Part shown: piece by piece, positions 42,939-50,226 of the stretch
Layout: the number at the start of each line of letters is the position of its first letter
How positions within the stretch are numbered: the stretch's first letter is position 1
Source of the DNA: Nonlabens sp.
GTDB lineage: Bacteria; Bacteroidota; Bacteroidia; Flavobacteriales; Flavobacteriaceae
Length of the DNA stretch: 64,000 nucleotides
Reading direction: 5' to 3'
NCBI GenBank assembly: GCA_020630715.1
Contig: JAHDIQ010000004.1
Coordinates: 198,522-262,521, forward strand
Made by a program: the position numbers and the translations under genes
Notes under the pieces: generated by a model
What the model was told of the DNA's origin: nothing
The model's database searches: none
Seen by the model: the letters and a program-made list of their open reading frames with translations, nothing else

Positions 42939-43835
42939 TTAGTTTTTGCTGGTTAATTCAATGAATTGATCTTCTAGACTTTGTTTTTTATGCATTAAAA
43001 AACTTAGGGTAATACCAGCTTTGTAAGCTGTTGCATTTACAAGACTAGTTTCAACAGGTTGTGAAAGTTTTACTTTAATTCCTTCCACTTCTTCCTTAAT
43101 AGACACAACATAGGGTTGCGTTTTTAAGAATTCTAATAAACCAGTTCTATCGTTTGCATCGCAATGGATGATCCCGTGATTACTATTCATTTCATCTACA
43201 GGTCCAGAATAAAGCATTTTACCACGTCGCAGTACGACTACATGAGAACATACTTTTTCTACTTCATCCAGTAAATGTGAGGCTAATAAAATCGTAGTAC
43301 CACTTAATGCGATTTGCTGTATGATGTCTCTTATCTTACGTATTCCTTGAGGATCAAGACCATTTGTAGGTTCGTCTAGGATTAGTATTTCAGGATCATT
43401 GAGTAAAGCACTAGCAATGGCAAGTCGTTGTTTCATTCCTAATGAATAGTTCTTAAACGGACTGTGTTGTCGTTCTATAAGATCTACTAGTTCTAGTTTT
43501 TCTTGAATTTTATCAGTTGGTATCTCTTTTATTTTGCAGACTAGTTCCAGATTTTGAACCGCACTCATGCTAGGATAAAAGTTAGGTCGTTCAATGATGG
43601 CTCCTATTCGTTTTAATGCCTCGTGATTTGAAGTAGTTCCTTCAAACCAGCTATAACTTCCAGAAGTAGGATTTACCACATTAAGTACCATACCTAGAGT
43701 AGTAGATTTACCACTACCGTTAGGTCCTAAAATTCCATAAACATGGCCTTTATTGATTTTAAATGATACATTATCCACGGCTTTAAGTGCAGCATAATTC
43801 TTAGAAAGGTTATTAATCTCTAAAATGGTTTCCAC
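42939..43835 (-). CDS. ABC transporter ATP-binding protein
   Basis: The ATPase has the Walker A 'GPNGSGKST', signature 'YSLGMKQRLAIASAL', Walker B 'LILDEPTNGLDP' and switch 'LASHLLDE', followed by a C-terminal extension of about 80 residues common in ABC-2 exporters. The frame stays open to an ATG at 43880, but the first 15 codons from there look unlike family members; a GTG at 43835 giving 'METILEINNLSKNY' matches the usual N-terminus and is preferred. It is co-transcribed with the permease. Confidence 0.9.
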   Translation of the reverse strand: METILEINNLSKNYAALKAVDNVSFKINKGHVYGILGPNGSGKSTTLGMVLNVVNPTSGSYSWFEGTTSNHEALKRIGAIIERPNFYPSMSAVQNLELVCKIKEIPTDKIQEKLELVDLIERQHSPFKNYSLGMKQRLAIASALLNDPEILILDEPTNGLDPQGIRKIRDIIQQIALSGTTILLASHLLDEVEKVCSHVVVLRRGKMLYSGPVDEMNSNHGIIHCDANDRTGLLEFLKTQPYVVSIKEEVEGIKVKLSQPVETSLVNATAYKAGITLSFLMHKKQSLEDQFIELTSKN

Positions 43836-43906
43836 GGTAACGTTTTTTTGGTTATAATGTACGACGACTATTAAGGTCATTTGTTACTGTTTAACTAATA
43901 TTATTT

Positions 43907-44977
43907 ATGATTGAAGAAAAGCTATTATCTAGAAAGAAACCTACCTATGCTGTAAATGAACCTCTTATGAGGTATTTAGAGAAATACAATAGAGCGACTT
44001 CAATTCAGGTTTCCTATGACGATTTGCTACGTTTTCAAGGTTGCGTAACTGTAGAGGATAAAGATGGTAATGACACTTTATGGGTAAGATGTTATTACAG
44101 CGATTCAGAGCGTGATGTTATTGACAATCATTTAAAAAAAATCTATGACATTTTACATAGTGATGGTAGTGATGATTTACTAGACTATCTAAGTGTAGAT
44201 GCGGTGGATTATTGCACTTTTGGAAATACAAAACCCTTTAGAATTAAGATTAGAAACATCTTAAATGATGGGTTTACCTATTTCTACGTTAAAAAGGCAG
44301 ATGCGTCCAGAATCTATGGCCTAGAATTAGAACATTTATTATCACCTCACAGGATCAATTTTTTAGTCTACGCAGATACCTTAATTGAAGAACACATTGC
44401 CGGAATTCCTGGCGATGAATTTATAGCAGATTATTTAGAACATTGTAATGAAGGTGAACGCACTCAAATCGCAAAGGAGTTTGTAAAATTCAATGAACGA
44501 TGCCTGATTAGATTGCTAGGTGATATGCGAGCTTATAACTATGTTATTATTCCCACGCATGATTTTGACAGAGTAAGTTATGCGATACGTGCCATAGATT
44601 TTGACCAGCAAAATTATGAAGGTAAATTAAAAGTCTATCGTCCTCAATTCTTTAAGGAGAACTTTCCTATGGTTCAAAATGTGACAGACCGTTTAAAAGG
44701 TCAAAGTATTGATCAATATAAAAGAGAAGAAAGAGCTCTTATTGCAAAACGCTTAATCAATACTCAAACCAGATATAGAAGTCTGATCAAATGCATGCGA
44801 GCAGATGAGCTATCTACTTTAGATAAGATTAAAAACCTAAGAAAAGAACTGCAACAATTTACAGGCGATATTAAATTTAAATACGCTCGTAACATGGGAT
44901 CAGTTCTGGCTACGGCTTTAGAATTTGTAAAACGCAATTACCAAGATGGAAATATGAAAGGTCTTACTAAATTTTAA
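43907..44977 (+). CDS. Unknown protein with kinase-fold-like (APH-type) motifs
   Basis: I do not recognise this 356-residue protein as a named family. In residues 105-235 the order of motifs resembles an aminoglycoside phosphotransferase/kinase fold: a strand with Lys129-130 ('FYVKKA'), Glu140/142 in 'YGLELEHLL', a hinge-like 'LIEEHIAGIPGD' (159-170), a catalytic-loop-like 'LGDMRAYNYVII' (Asp206, Asn211) and a metal-site-like 'IDFDQ' (Asp231, Asp233). The usual HGD is LGD. The first 100 residues and the basic C-terminus are unassigned. The substrate is unknown. The gene is divergent from the ABC exporter and its end overlaps a convergent gene by four bases. Confidence 0.75.
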   Translation: MIEEKLLSRKKPTYAVNEPLMRYLEKYNRATSIQVSYDDLLRFQGCVTVEDKDGNDTLWVRCYYSDSERDVIDNHLKKIYDILHSDGSDDLLDYLSVDAVDYCTFGNTKPFRIKIRNILNDGFTYFYVKKADASRIYGLELEHLLSPHRINFLVYADTLIEEHIAGIPGDEFIADYLEHCNEGERTQIAKEFVKFNERCLIRLLGDMRAYNYVIIPTHDFDRVSYAIRAIDFDQQNYEGKLKVYRPQFFKENFPMVQNVTDRLKGQSIDQYKREERALIAKRLINTQTRYRSLIKCMRADELSTLDKIKNLRKELQQFTGDIKFKYARNMGSVLATALEFVKRNYQDGNMKGLTKF

Positions 44978-45165
44978 ACTTTGGGCGTCTTTTTTAAACG
45001 ATATAAAGCTCCTATTAGAATCACCACGGCAATCATAATTCCTACATAAGGAGTACGATTGATATCCCATGCAAGATTATCATAATTAATGCGCATCAAA
45101 TGAACCATCATTAGTGCAATAGCCACAACGATAATGATATAGATTGGAGCATTTTTCTTCATCAT
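44974..45165 (-). CDS. Small membrane protein, 63 residues
   Basis: Two predicted membrane helices (about 6-24 and 38-55) with short basic ends ('RLKKTPKV'). I do not recognise a family. Its start overlaps the stop of the NdpA-like gene by four bases, so it is in that operon. Its stop overlaps the convergent kinase-fold-like gene by four bases. Confidence 0.7.
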   Translation of the reverse strand: MMKKNAPIYIIIVVAIALMMVHLMRINYDNLAWDINRTPYVGIMIAVVILIGALYRLKKTPKV

Positions 45166-46220
45166 TTCTTTTCCTCGCGATTAAAGTAAACTAAGTAGTA
45201 ATACATCTGGCGTTCTTCATCCCAGCCTTTTTCTATAAACTTTTCGGCATTTTCAGGATTTGTGAAATCCATTTTAATCTGCACGTGCGTGTCTAGATTG
45301 ATGACGTTTTTAATTCCTTTTCTCGCCGCAGTTACCGCAGTATTAGAAATAGGAAAAGAGGAAACATCTTCTATAGAATATTTAGGACCTTTTTCTACTT
45401 TGTAATTTTTGAATTCTGGAATAAGCTCTGGGTTTTCCAGTGTATCATTTAAAAAGGCCGTTTCTTCAAAGGAGTCATTCTTTGCAAAATGGTTCACCGC
45501 ACGATTCATAAAAAGCACTTCTTCCTTTTTATCCTCGGCAGGAAGAACGACTTCTTTTGCAAAATCCTGACAGAATTTCAAATACTTTTTTGTAAAGAAA
45601 TTCTCATCTTCAAATACATCAACACCTAGAAAGCTCTCTAGCCAGTATTTTGCATCATAACGATTTGAATCTACAGATAGGATTTTAAAACCTTCATCTT
45701 CGGCAGTATTTAAGATAATAGCACCTTTGTCTAACTTACTTAAATTCACACCTTGCTGTAACAGCATATTCAGGTTATCTGGTGCTTCTTCAAATTGCAA
45801 GAAATCCTGTTTAAGCTCACTTTTGAAAATCCCTATACCATCTACTTTATTGTTATCTACTAAAATGTTATCAAAATAGCACACGTACAACTCGCCACTG
45901 CGTATGTGTGGATGCACACTCTGATCATACAGATGTTTTGCTATTTTCTTAGAATATTCTAATAAGCTATTAGGTGTGTTGAATATCGCTTTCGCGAAAG
46001 CGTACATTTCATGAAACTCTAGATCCTGCTCATGAACAAAACTGTAATACGTCTCTTCTTTACTGCGAAAAGGTTTTAAGAAATACTCCTTTAACAGCGC
46101 ATGCATTTCATCATCCAGTCCAGTAGTAGTGCTAGAAGTAAGTAGTAACTCACCTTTGTTTTTATTACCTACGCGGTGCAGTGCAAGGTTCTCAATTCTG
46201 GTATTAAATAAATTAATCAT
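45162..46220 (-). CDS. Nucleoid-associated protein, NdpA (YejK) family
   Basis: The 352-residue protein matches the 37-kDa nucleoid-associated family: 'NLALHRVGNKNKGELLLTS' at the N-terminus, 'GIGIFKSELKQDFLQ' and a C-terminal 'IKNVINLDTHVQIKMDF' block. Members bind DNA and occur both on chromosomes and on mobile elements; their precise function is unsettled. It sits three bases downstream of the pRiA4b ORF-3-like gene. A perfect palindrome copy encodes 'YAFAKAIF' at about residues 73-80. Confidence 0.85.
   Translation of the reverse strand: MINLFNTRIENLALHRVGNKNKGELLLTSSTTTGLDDEMHALLKEYFLKPFRSKEETYYSFVHEQDLEFHEMYAFAKAIFNTPNSLLEYSKKIAKHLYDQSVHPHIRSGELYVCYFDNILVDNNKVDGIGIFKSELKQDFLQFEEAPDNLNMLLQQGVNLSKLDKGAIILNTAEDEGFKILSVDSNRYDAKYWLESFLGVDVFEDENFFTKKYLKFCQDFAKEVVLPAEDKKEEVLFMNRAVNHFAKNDSFEETAFLNDTLENPELIPEFKNYKVEKGPKYSIEDVSSFPISNTAVTAARKGIKNVINLDTHVQIKMDFTNPENAEKFIEKGWDEERQMYYYLVYFNREEKK
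45987..46002. repeat. Iterated palindrome, perfect copy, inside the NdpA-like gene
   Basis: CGCTTTCGCGAAAGCG is read on the gene strand as A-F-A-K-A in 'MYAFAKAIFN'. Confidence 0.9.
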
Positions 46221-46223
46221 AAG

Positions 46224-46757
46224 CTAGTAAAGGTCGTAATCTTCAAAATTTTGTTCGTCAAAAAAATCATCATCTCCATCTGGAATATCACTACGGAATT
46301 CCTCATCACCATCATCCATATCAAATCTAGGATCTGCTTCAAATTCACGATCTGGAGCAGCGTCTGGTAGCTCACCTATAGAAAAAATAACTTGTGGATA
46401 TGCAATACCATCTGTAGGTCCTACTATATCTGCAACTTCTATTAAAAAAGTCCACATGCTTAAAAAATCATAGATGTAGATCAATCTAGTTTTAGACTCA
46501 CTTAAAATATCTTCTAGAGCTGTGTCGCGCATCATTTTTACTGGTGCTGCGCCTTCACTCATGTCAAATAAGCAATATTCCTCGTTCTGATTCCACTCTT
46601 CATCACTGCTATAAAAGCTAGCCATTTCATCGCCAGGCAATTGAAAGCTTTGAACCATCACGTTATGAAAGTCCTCTAAAGAAGCATTTCCAGCGATTTC
46701 TATATCACGGAAACAGTCCTGAGTAGCATCTAGAATAGCACGTATTCTATAAATCAT
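46224..46757 (-). CDS. pRiA4b ORF-3-like protein (IS1096 passenger TnpR-like family)
   Basis: The 177-residue protein matches the family named after plasmid pRiA4b ORF-3: 'YRIRAILDATQDCFRDIEIAGNASLEDFHNVMVQSFQL' at the start and 'LIYIYDFLSMWTFLIEVADI' in the middle, followed by an acidic tail rich in Asp (about 140-177). The fold is small and alpha/beta; the function is unknown despite the resolvase-like name. It leads a three-gene operon with NdpA and a small membrane protein. A -7 element lies 22 bases upstream. Confidence 0.85.
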   Translation of the reverse strand: MIYRIRAILDATQDCFRDIEIAGNASLEDFHNVMVQSFQLPGDEMASFYSSDEEWNQNEEYCLFDMSEGAAPVKMMRDTALEDILSESKTRLIYIYDFLSMWTFLIEVADIVGPTDGIAYPQVIFSIGELPDAAPDREFEADPRFDMDDGDEEFRSDIPDGDDDFFDEQNFEDYDLY

Positions 46758-46779
46758 TTCTCTTCATTTTTAAGGTGAG

Positions 46780-46787
46780 CAAAGATA
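46780..46787 (-). promoter_or_regulatory. -7 element TATCTTTG upstream of the pRiA4b-ORF3/NdpA operon
   Basis: A perfect TAnnTTTG match lies 22 bases before the ATG at 46757. The region behind it contains a GAACTTGAAA direct repeat (around 46807 and 46825) of unknown meaning. Confidence 0.5.
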
Positions 46788-46898
46788 ATTGAAACGAACC
46801 GAACTCGAACTTGAAATTGAGCTGGAACTTGAAACAAGTTATATGAATCATTAGATAGAAAACTGGATAAATCCTAACCAATATTTTTTCTTCATAAA

Positions 46899-47933
46899 CT
46901 ACTCAACTATTTGCGCTCGTTTCAATCGCATCCACAGGTAGAATTGAACTCCTAAAATTACAGATGCTAATACGAGATGCGCCGCTTGAGAACCTAAAGG
47001 GAATTCAAAATAATTCATCAGTATTCCGGTAAATACCGTAACCACAAATAAACCAGCTAGACTGCTGTACCATCTACGTGGATGACCATATAAATGAACA
47101 GCTTTATAAATAAAGTAGCCGTGCAAAACGAGTAACAAAATAGAGTAGGACCTGTGAATGTAAAATATAATAGGTCCATCTTCTAGCCATGATGATAAAA
47201 ATGGATATCCTAAGGCATCAATTTGATGATCTAGGAATTGACGTACCTGCGTTCCTGTTACTACCTGAATTAGGGTAAGAACGATCAATAACATAGCAAA
47301 GTTAGTCATACCTTTTACAGCGGTATATCTAGTATCCTTTTCTTGTACCTCATGCAATAAGTAAATTAATAACCCTACAATTAATAAGGCTACAATCATA
47401 TGAATCGTAATCAATACTGGTGATAATAATGTATCCACAACAATTTTACCTATGACCGCTTGTATAAGCATGGCTAGTAAGGCAACCACGCTTAGAATCG
47501 TAATCTTAGGTCGTTTGCGCACATATATTAATGATATCAACGCCATGATAAGAACGACTAATCCGCCTAGCGCGCCTATTAATCTGTTGATGTATTCTGT
47601 CCATGTGTGGTATTTATTAAAAACGGCATAATCATGTTTTTCATAATTATTCCAGTCTTGCGCTTTAAAAGTAGATGAGGTTTTAAAATCCTTTTTAGCG
47701 ACTTTTAATTCTTCATTCACAATGATCACCATGCCTTTTTTATAAGGTGTGTTAGGTGAAAATTCTAGTTCACTTTCTTGTGTAGGTGGAATGTAATACC
47801 CAAAACACTTAGGCCAGTCCGGACATCCCATTCCAGCGCCAGTCATGCGTACAATCGCACCAGCAACAATGATTAGGTAAATAATGATGATACTGGCTCT
47901 TAACCACTTGCGATATAGTAAAGGTGTGAACAT
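46899..47933 (-). CDS. ctaA: Heme A synthase, CtaA/COX15 family
   Basis: The 344-residue protein has eight predicted membrane helices and the family's 'VRMTGAGMGCPDWPKCFGYYIPP' block near residues 28-50 with its Cys pair, 'YINRLIGALGG' and later 'QVVTGTQVRQFLDHQ', 'IHRSYSILLL' and 'AAHLVLAS' carrying heme-ligand His residues. It converts heme O to heme A for cytochrome aa3-type oxidases in the inner membrane. It is 20 bases downstream of miaE, possibly co-transcribed. No ctaB is in the window. Confidence 0.92.
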   Translation of the reverse strand: MFTPLLYRKWLRASIIIIYLIIVAGAIVRMTGAGMGCPDWPKCFGYYIPPTQESELEFSPNTPYKKGMVIIVNEELKVAKKDFKTSSTFKAQDWNNYEKHDYAVFNKYHTWTEYINRLIGALGGLVVLIMALISLIYVRKRPKITILSVVALLAMLIQAVIGKIVVDTLLSPVLITIHMIVALLIVGLLIYLLHEVQEKDTRYTAVKGMTNFAMLLIVLTLIQVVTGTQVRQFLDHQIDALGYPFLSSWLEDGPIIFYIHRSYSILLLVLHGYFIYKAVHLYGHPRRWYSSLAGLFVVTVFTGILMNYFEFPLGSQAAHLVLASVILGVQFYLWMRLKRAQIVE

Positions 47934-47952
47934 GAAATTCTAGTCGTAAGGA

Positions 47953-48582
47953 TTAATGCAATCTATCGCCACGTAATGGTAAATCTTTTATAAAACTAGC
48001 TTCATAATCCAGCCAGTATTGCCAGCGATCCATAACGACTTGATCTTCAAAATGCATTTTAGCAAGTTTGAGGAATAACTTATAGTGAGAAGCCTCGGCC
48101 ACCATAAATTGATGGTAAAATTCTTTAAGCTCTGGATCAGTTAGCTTTCGCGAAAGCGTCTTAAAACGTTCACAACTACGAGCCTCTATCATCGCGCATA
48201 TAAGAAGCATATCTAGAAAATAGCCATCGCGACTTTGACCTTTTTTCTTGCCTTTCATTAAGTGCTTTACATACATATCCTGACGCTGTTCACCTAGTGA
48301 TAAACCGCGTTTTTTAAGTTGGGCTAGTACCGCTCTAAAATGTCCCCATTCTTCTGCAACTACTGGTGATAATAGATCTACAATTCCCTCACGTTCTGCA
48401 TATTGCTGTATGATTGAAATCATCGCGCTGGTCGCTTTTTGCTCACAATAAGCGTGATCTGTAAGAATATCTTGTAGGCTAAATTGGGTTAAGTCTACCC
48501 ATCTAGGATCTGTAGGTAATTTAAGTCCTAAGGTGTATTTTTTCTCTGCAACTGCTTTCATATTACAAAGGTCGGTTTTCAT
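47953..48582 (-). CDS. miaE: tRNA-(ms2io6A37) hydroxylase, MiaE
   Basis: The enzyme hydroxylates the isopentenyl group of ms2i6A at tRNA position 37 using a di-iron ferritin-like four-helix fold. Iron ligands are visible in 'ILTDHAYCEQKAT', 'VAEEWGHFRAVL' and 'MIEARSCERF', 'VAEASHYKLF'. The ORF extends to 48663, but the N-terminal extension is foreign to the family; ATG at 48582 (or 48561) is a better start and leaves room for a divergent promoter. The palindrome at 48143 encodes 'TLSRKL'. The start is uncertain by a few codons. Confidence 0.92.
   Translation of the reverse strand: MKTDLCNMKAVAEKKYTLGLKLPTDPRWVDLTQFSLQDILTDHAYCEQKATSAMISIIQQYAEREGIVDLLSPVVAEEWGHFRAVLAQLKKRGLSLGEQRQDMYVKHLMKGKKKGQSRDGYFLDMLLICAMIEARSCERFKTLSRKLTDPELKEFYHQFMVAEASHYKLFLKLAKMHFEDQVVMDRWQYWLDYEASFIKDLPLRGDRLH
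48143..48158. repeat. Iterated palindrome, end variant, inside miaE
   Basis: AGCTTTCGCGAAAGCG has a perfect 14-base core and is read on the gene strand as L-S-R-K. Confidence 0.88.
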
Positions 48583-48670
48583 GAGGATACTTTCAAAAAA
48601 TGAGCACAGGAATCTTTTAAAATGTTGATTAATAATGCTATTTTTAGCTTCTAACTTAAACAATACAGGT

Positions 48671-49033
48671 ATGAATACGCAAGAAGTCGCAGATCAATTA
48701 GTAGCTTACTGTCGCAATAATGAAGAACATAAAGCCTATGCCGAATTATATAGTCCTGAAATCACGAGCGTAGAAATGGCAGAGCCTATGAAAGAAGTTC
48801 ATAGAATGGAAGGCATCCAGCAAAAAGGGCAGTGGTGGCAAGAAAACTTTGAGGTTCACGGTTTAAAAGTATCAGATCCTATGGTGGCAGATAATCATTT
48901 TACGGTAAAATTCTGGATGGATACAACGCACAAACCTAGCGGACAGCGTTCACAAATGAATGAACTAGCGGTTTACCAAGTTAAAGATGGTAAAATATGG
49001 CGTGAGCAGTTTTTTTATGATACGCAGGAATAA
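48671..49033 (+). CDS. NTF2/SnoaL-like protein
   Basis: The 120-residue cytoplasmic protein has the cone-shaped NTF2/SnoaL pattern: an N-terminal helix pair ('VADQLVAYCRNNEEHKAYAELY'), a 'GIQQKGQWWQENFEVHGLKVSDPMVADNHFTVKFWMD' strand region and a closing 'ELAVYQVKDGKIWREQFFY'. Members include isomerases and binding proteins; no activity can be assigned. ATG at 48671 is chosen because the 12 codons upstream overlap the divergent miaE promoter region and AGG lies just before it. The stop abuts the convergent MarR gene. Confidence 0.85.
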   Translation: MNTQEVADQLVAYCRNNEEHKAYAELYSPEITSVEMAEPMKEVHRMEGIQQKGQWWQENFEVHGLKVSDPMVADNHFTVKFWMDTTHKPSGQRSQMNELAVYQVKDGKIWREQFFYDTQE

Positions 49034-49450
49034 TTAGAGTTTTTCTAAAAATTCCATCATTTGTACCAGATCATTTTGCGTAAGATTTGAAACAAGAACT
49101 GCTTCACGATCTTTAATAGGTTGATCTAGTTGTTTTAATAGTTTTAATCCTTCACTGGTAATAGTGATGTCTATTTTCCTGCGGTCTGTTTTAGATTGCT
49201 GGCGATGAACTAGTTTTTTTTCTAGTAATTTATCAATGACTCTAGTCGTATTACTATTAGAGTGAATCATTAAACAGCTTACGTCGCTTAATCGTGCAGG
49301 TTTACCATTACGACCTCTTAAAATACGCAACACGTTGAATTGCTGTATGGTAAGTCCGTTTTTTTTTAGAACATCATTGATAGCCTCAGTTAATTCTGTG
49401 CCTTTTTTAATAATACTAGTCACTACATTTTTAACGATAACTTGATCCAT
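49034..49450 (-). CDS. MarR-family transcription regulator
   Basis: The 138-residue protein has the MarR winged helix ('LTIQQFNVLRILRGRNGKPARLSDVSCLMIHSNSNTTRVIDKLLEKKLV') and the conserved 'KTDRRKIDITIT' wing. It is a second MarR regulator, not a close paralogue of 33069-33524. A -7 box lies 31 bases upstream. No neighbouring enzyme is an obvious target, though the divergent beta-barrel gene 140 bases away may be. The ligand is unknown. Confidence 0.9.
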   Translation of the reverse strand: MDQVIVKNVVTSIIKKGTELTEAINDVLKKNGLTIQQFNVLRILRGRNGKPARLSDVSCLMIHSNSNTTRVIDKLLEKKLVHRQQSKTDRRKIDITITSEGLKLLKQLDQPIKDREAVLVSNLTQNDLVQMMEFLEKL

Positions 49451-49481
49451 AAAATATTTGTTGCTGTTATTAATGTAGGTA

Positions 49482-49489
49482 CAAATATA
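49482..49489 (-). promoter_or_regulatory. -7 element TATATTTG upstream of the second marR
   Basis: A perfect TAnnTTTG match lies 31 bases before the ATG at 49450. A one-mismatch element TAAGTTTA (49554-49561, plus strand) may serve the divergent barrel gene. Confidence 0.5.
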
Positions 49490-49589
49490 TACGAAGATGA
49501 ATTACTTTAAGTAGATTAGCACCTTATTAAAATCATATAACTGTAACAATTAGTAAGTTTACCTATCGTTATATCATAAAGATGGAGTT

Positions 49590-50168
49590 ATGAAAAATCT
49601 AAAATTAGTAATTATCGCATTGTGTTTTGCAGGTTTTGTAAACGCACAAAAAGGTGGCGGAATAGGAGTCAAAGCAGGCGCTAACTATGGTTCTTCTGGT
49701 GATCTTATTGAAGATGGTCAGACGATTATTGATAATCCAGAAAATAGTTTTGGTTATCACGCAGGACTTTTTGGAAAGATAGATTTTGATGGTTTTTACA
49801 TCAGACCGGAATTAACTTATACTTCATTAAATTCTGATTACGATGGTAGTGCTCTAGAGGTTCAAAAGCTGGATGCGCCGTTGTTATTAGGTATACGTCT
49901 AGTAGGACCGTTACATGTTTTTGCTGGTCCGTCTTTTCAATATATCCTAGATACAGATCTAGAAGATGTTGACCTAGATGCGGTTCAAGAAGATTTTACC
50001 ATAGGAATGCAAGTAGGAATAGGAGTAAACATAGGTAATCTAGGAATAGATGTGAGGTATGAGAATGGACTTACTCAAAATCAGGCAGATTTCACCAATT
50101 TATCTTCAATAGGGTCTATTGATACAAGACCAGAACAGTTGATTTTAAGTCTCAGTTTTAAATTGTAG
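49590..50168 (+). CDS. Outer-membrane beta-barrel protein (PorT-like)
   Basis: The 192-residue protein has a signal peptide (1-19, 'FAGFVNAQ') and about eight amphipathic strands ending in 'LILSLSFKL', the C-terminal aromatic/hydrophobic signature of outer-membrane barrels. It belongs to the common Bacteroidota family of small eight-stranded barrels related to PorT. Function is unknown. The gene is monocistronic; the gap after it holds a split palindrome copy and no clear terminator. Confidence 0.85.
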   Translation: MKNLKLVIIALCFAGFVNAQKGGGIGVKAGANYGSSGDLIEDGQTIIDNPENSFGYHAGLFGKIDFDGFYIRPELTYTSLNSDYDGSALEVQKLDAPLLLGIRLVGPLHVFAGPSFQYILDTDLEDVDLDAVQEDFTIGMQVGIGVNIGNLGIDVRYENGLTQNQADFTNLSSIGSIDTRPEQLILSLSFKL

Positions 50169-50187
50169 GATAGGATTGATGTTATTT

Positions 50188-50226
50188 CGCTTTACTTTGA
50201 CGATGCTCAGTAACCATCGCGAAAGC
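50188..50226. repeat. Iterated palindrome split by a 24-base insertion
   Basis: CGCTTT (50188-50193) and CGCGAAAGC (50218-50226) are the two parts of the palindrome, separated by 24 bases. The insert plus flanks form a hairpin (CGATG...CATCG). It is intergenic, between the barrel gene and the convergent hybrid kinase. Confidence 0.65.

Noticed and set aside
48583-48670. N-terminal extensions of miaE (to 48663) and of the NTF2-like gene (from 48635)
   Set aside because: The two extended frames would overlap head to head and the added residues do not match their families, so the internal ATGs were used.
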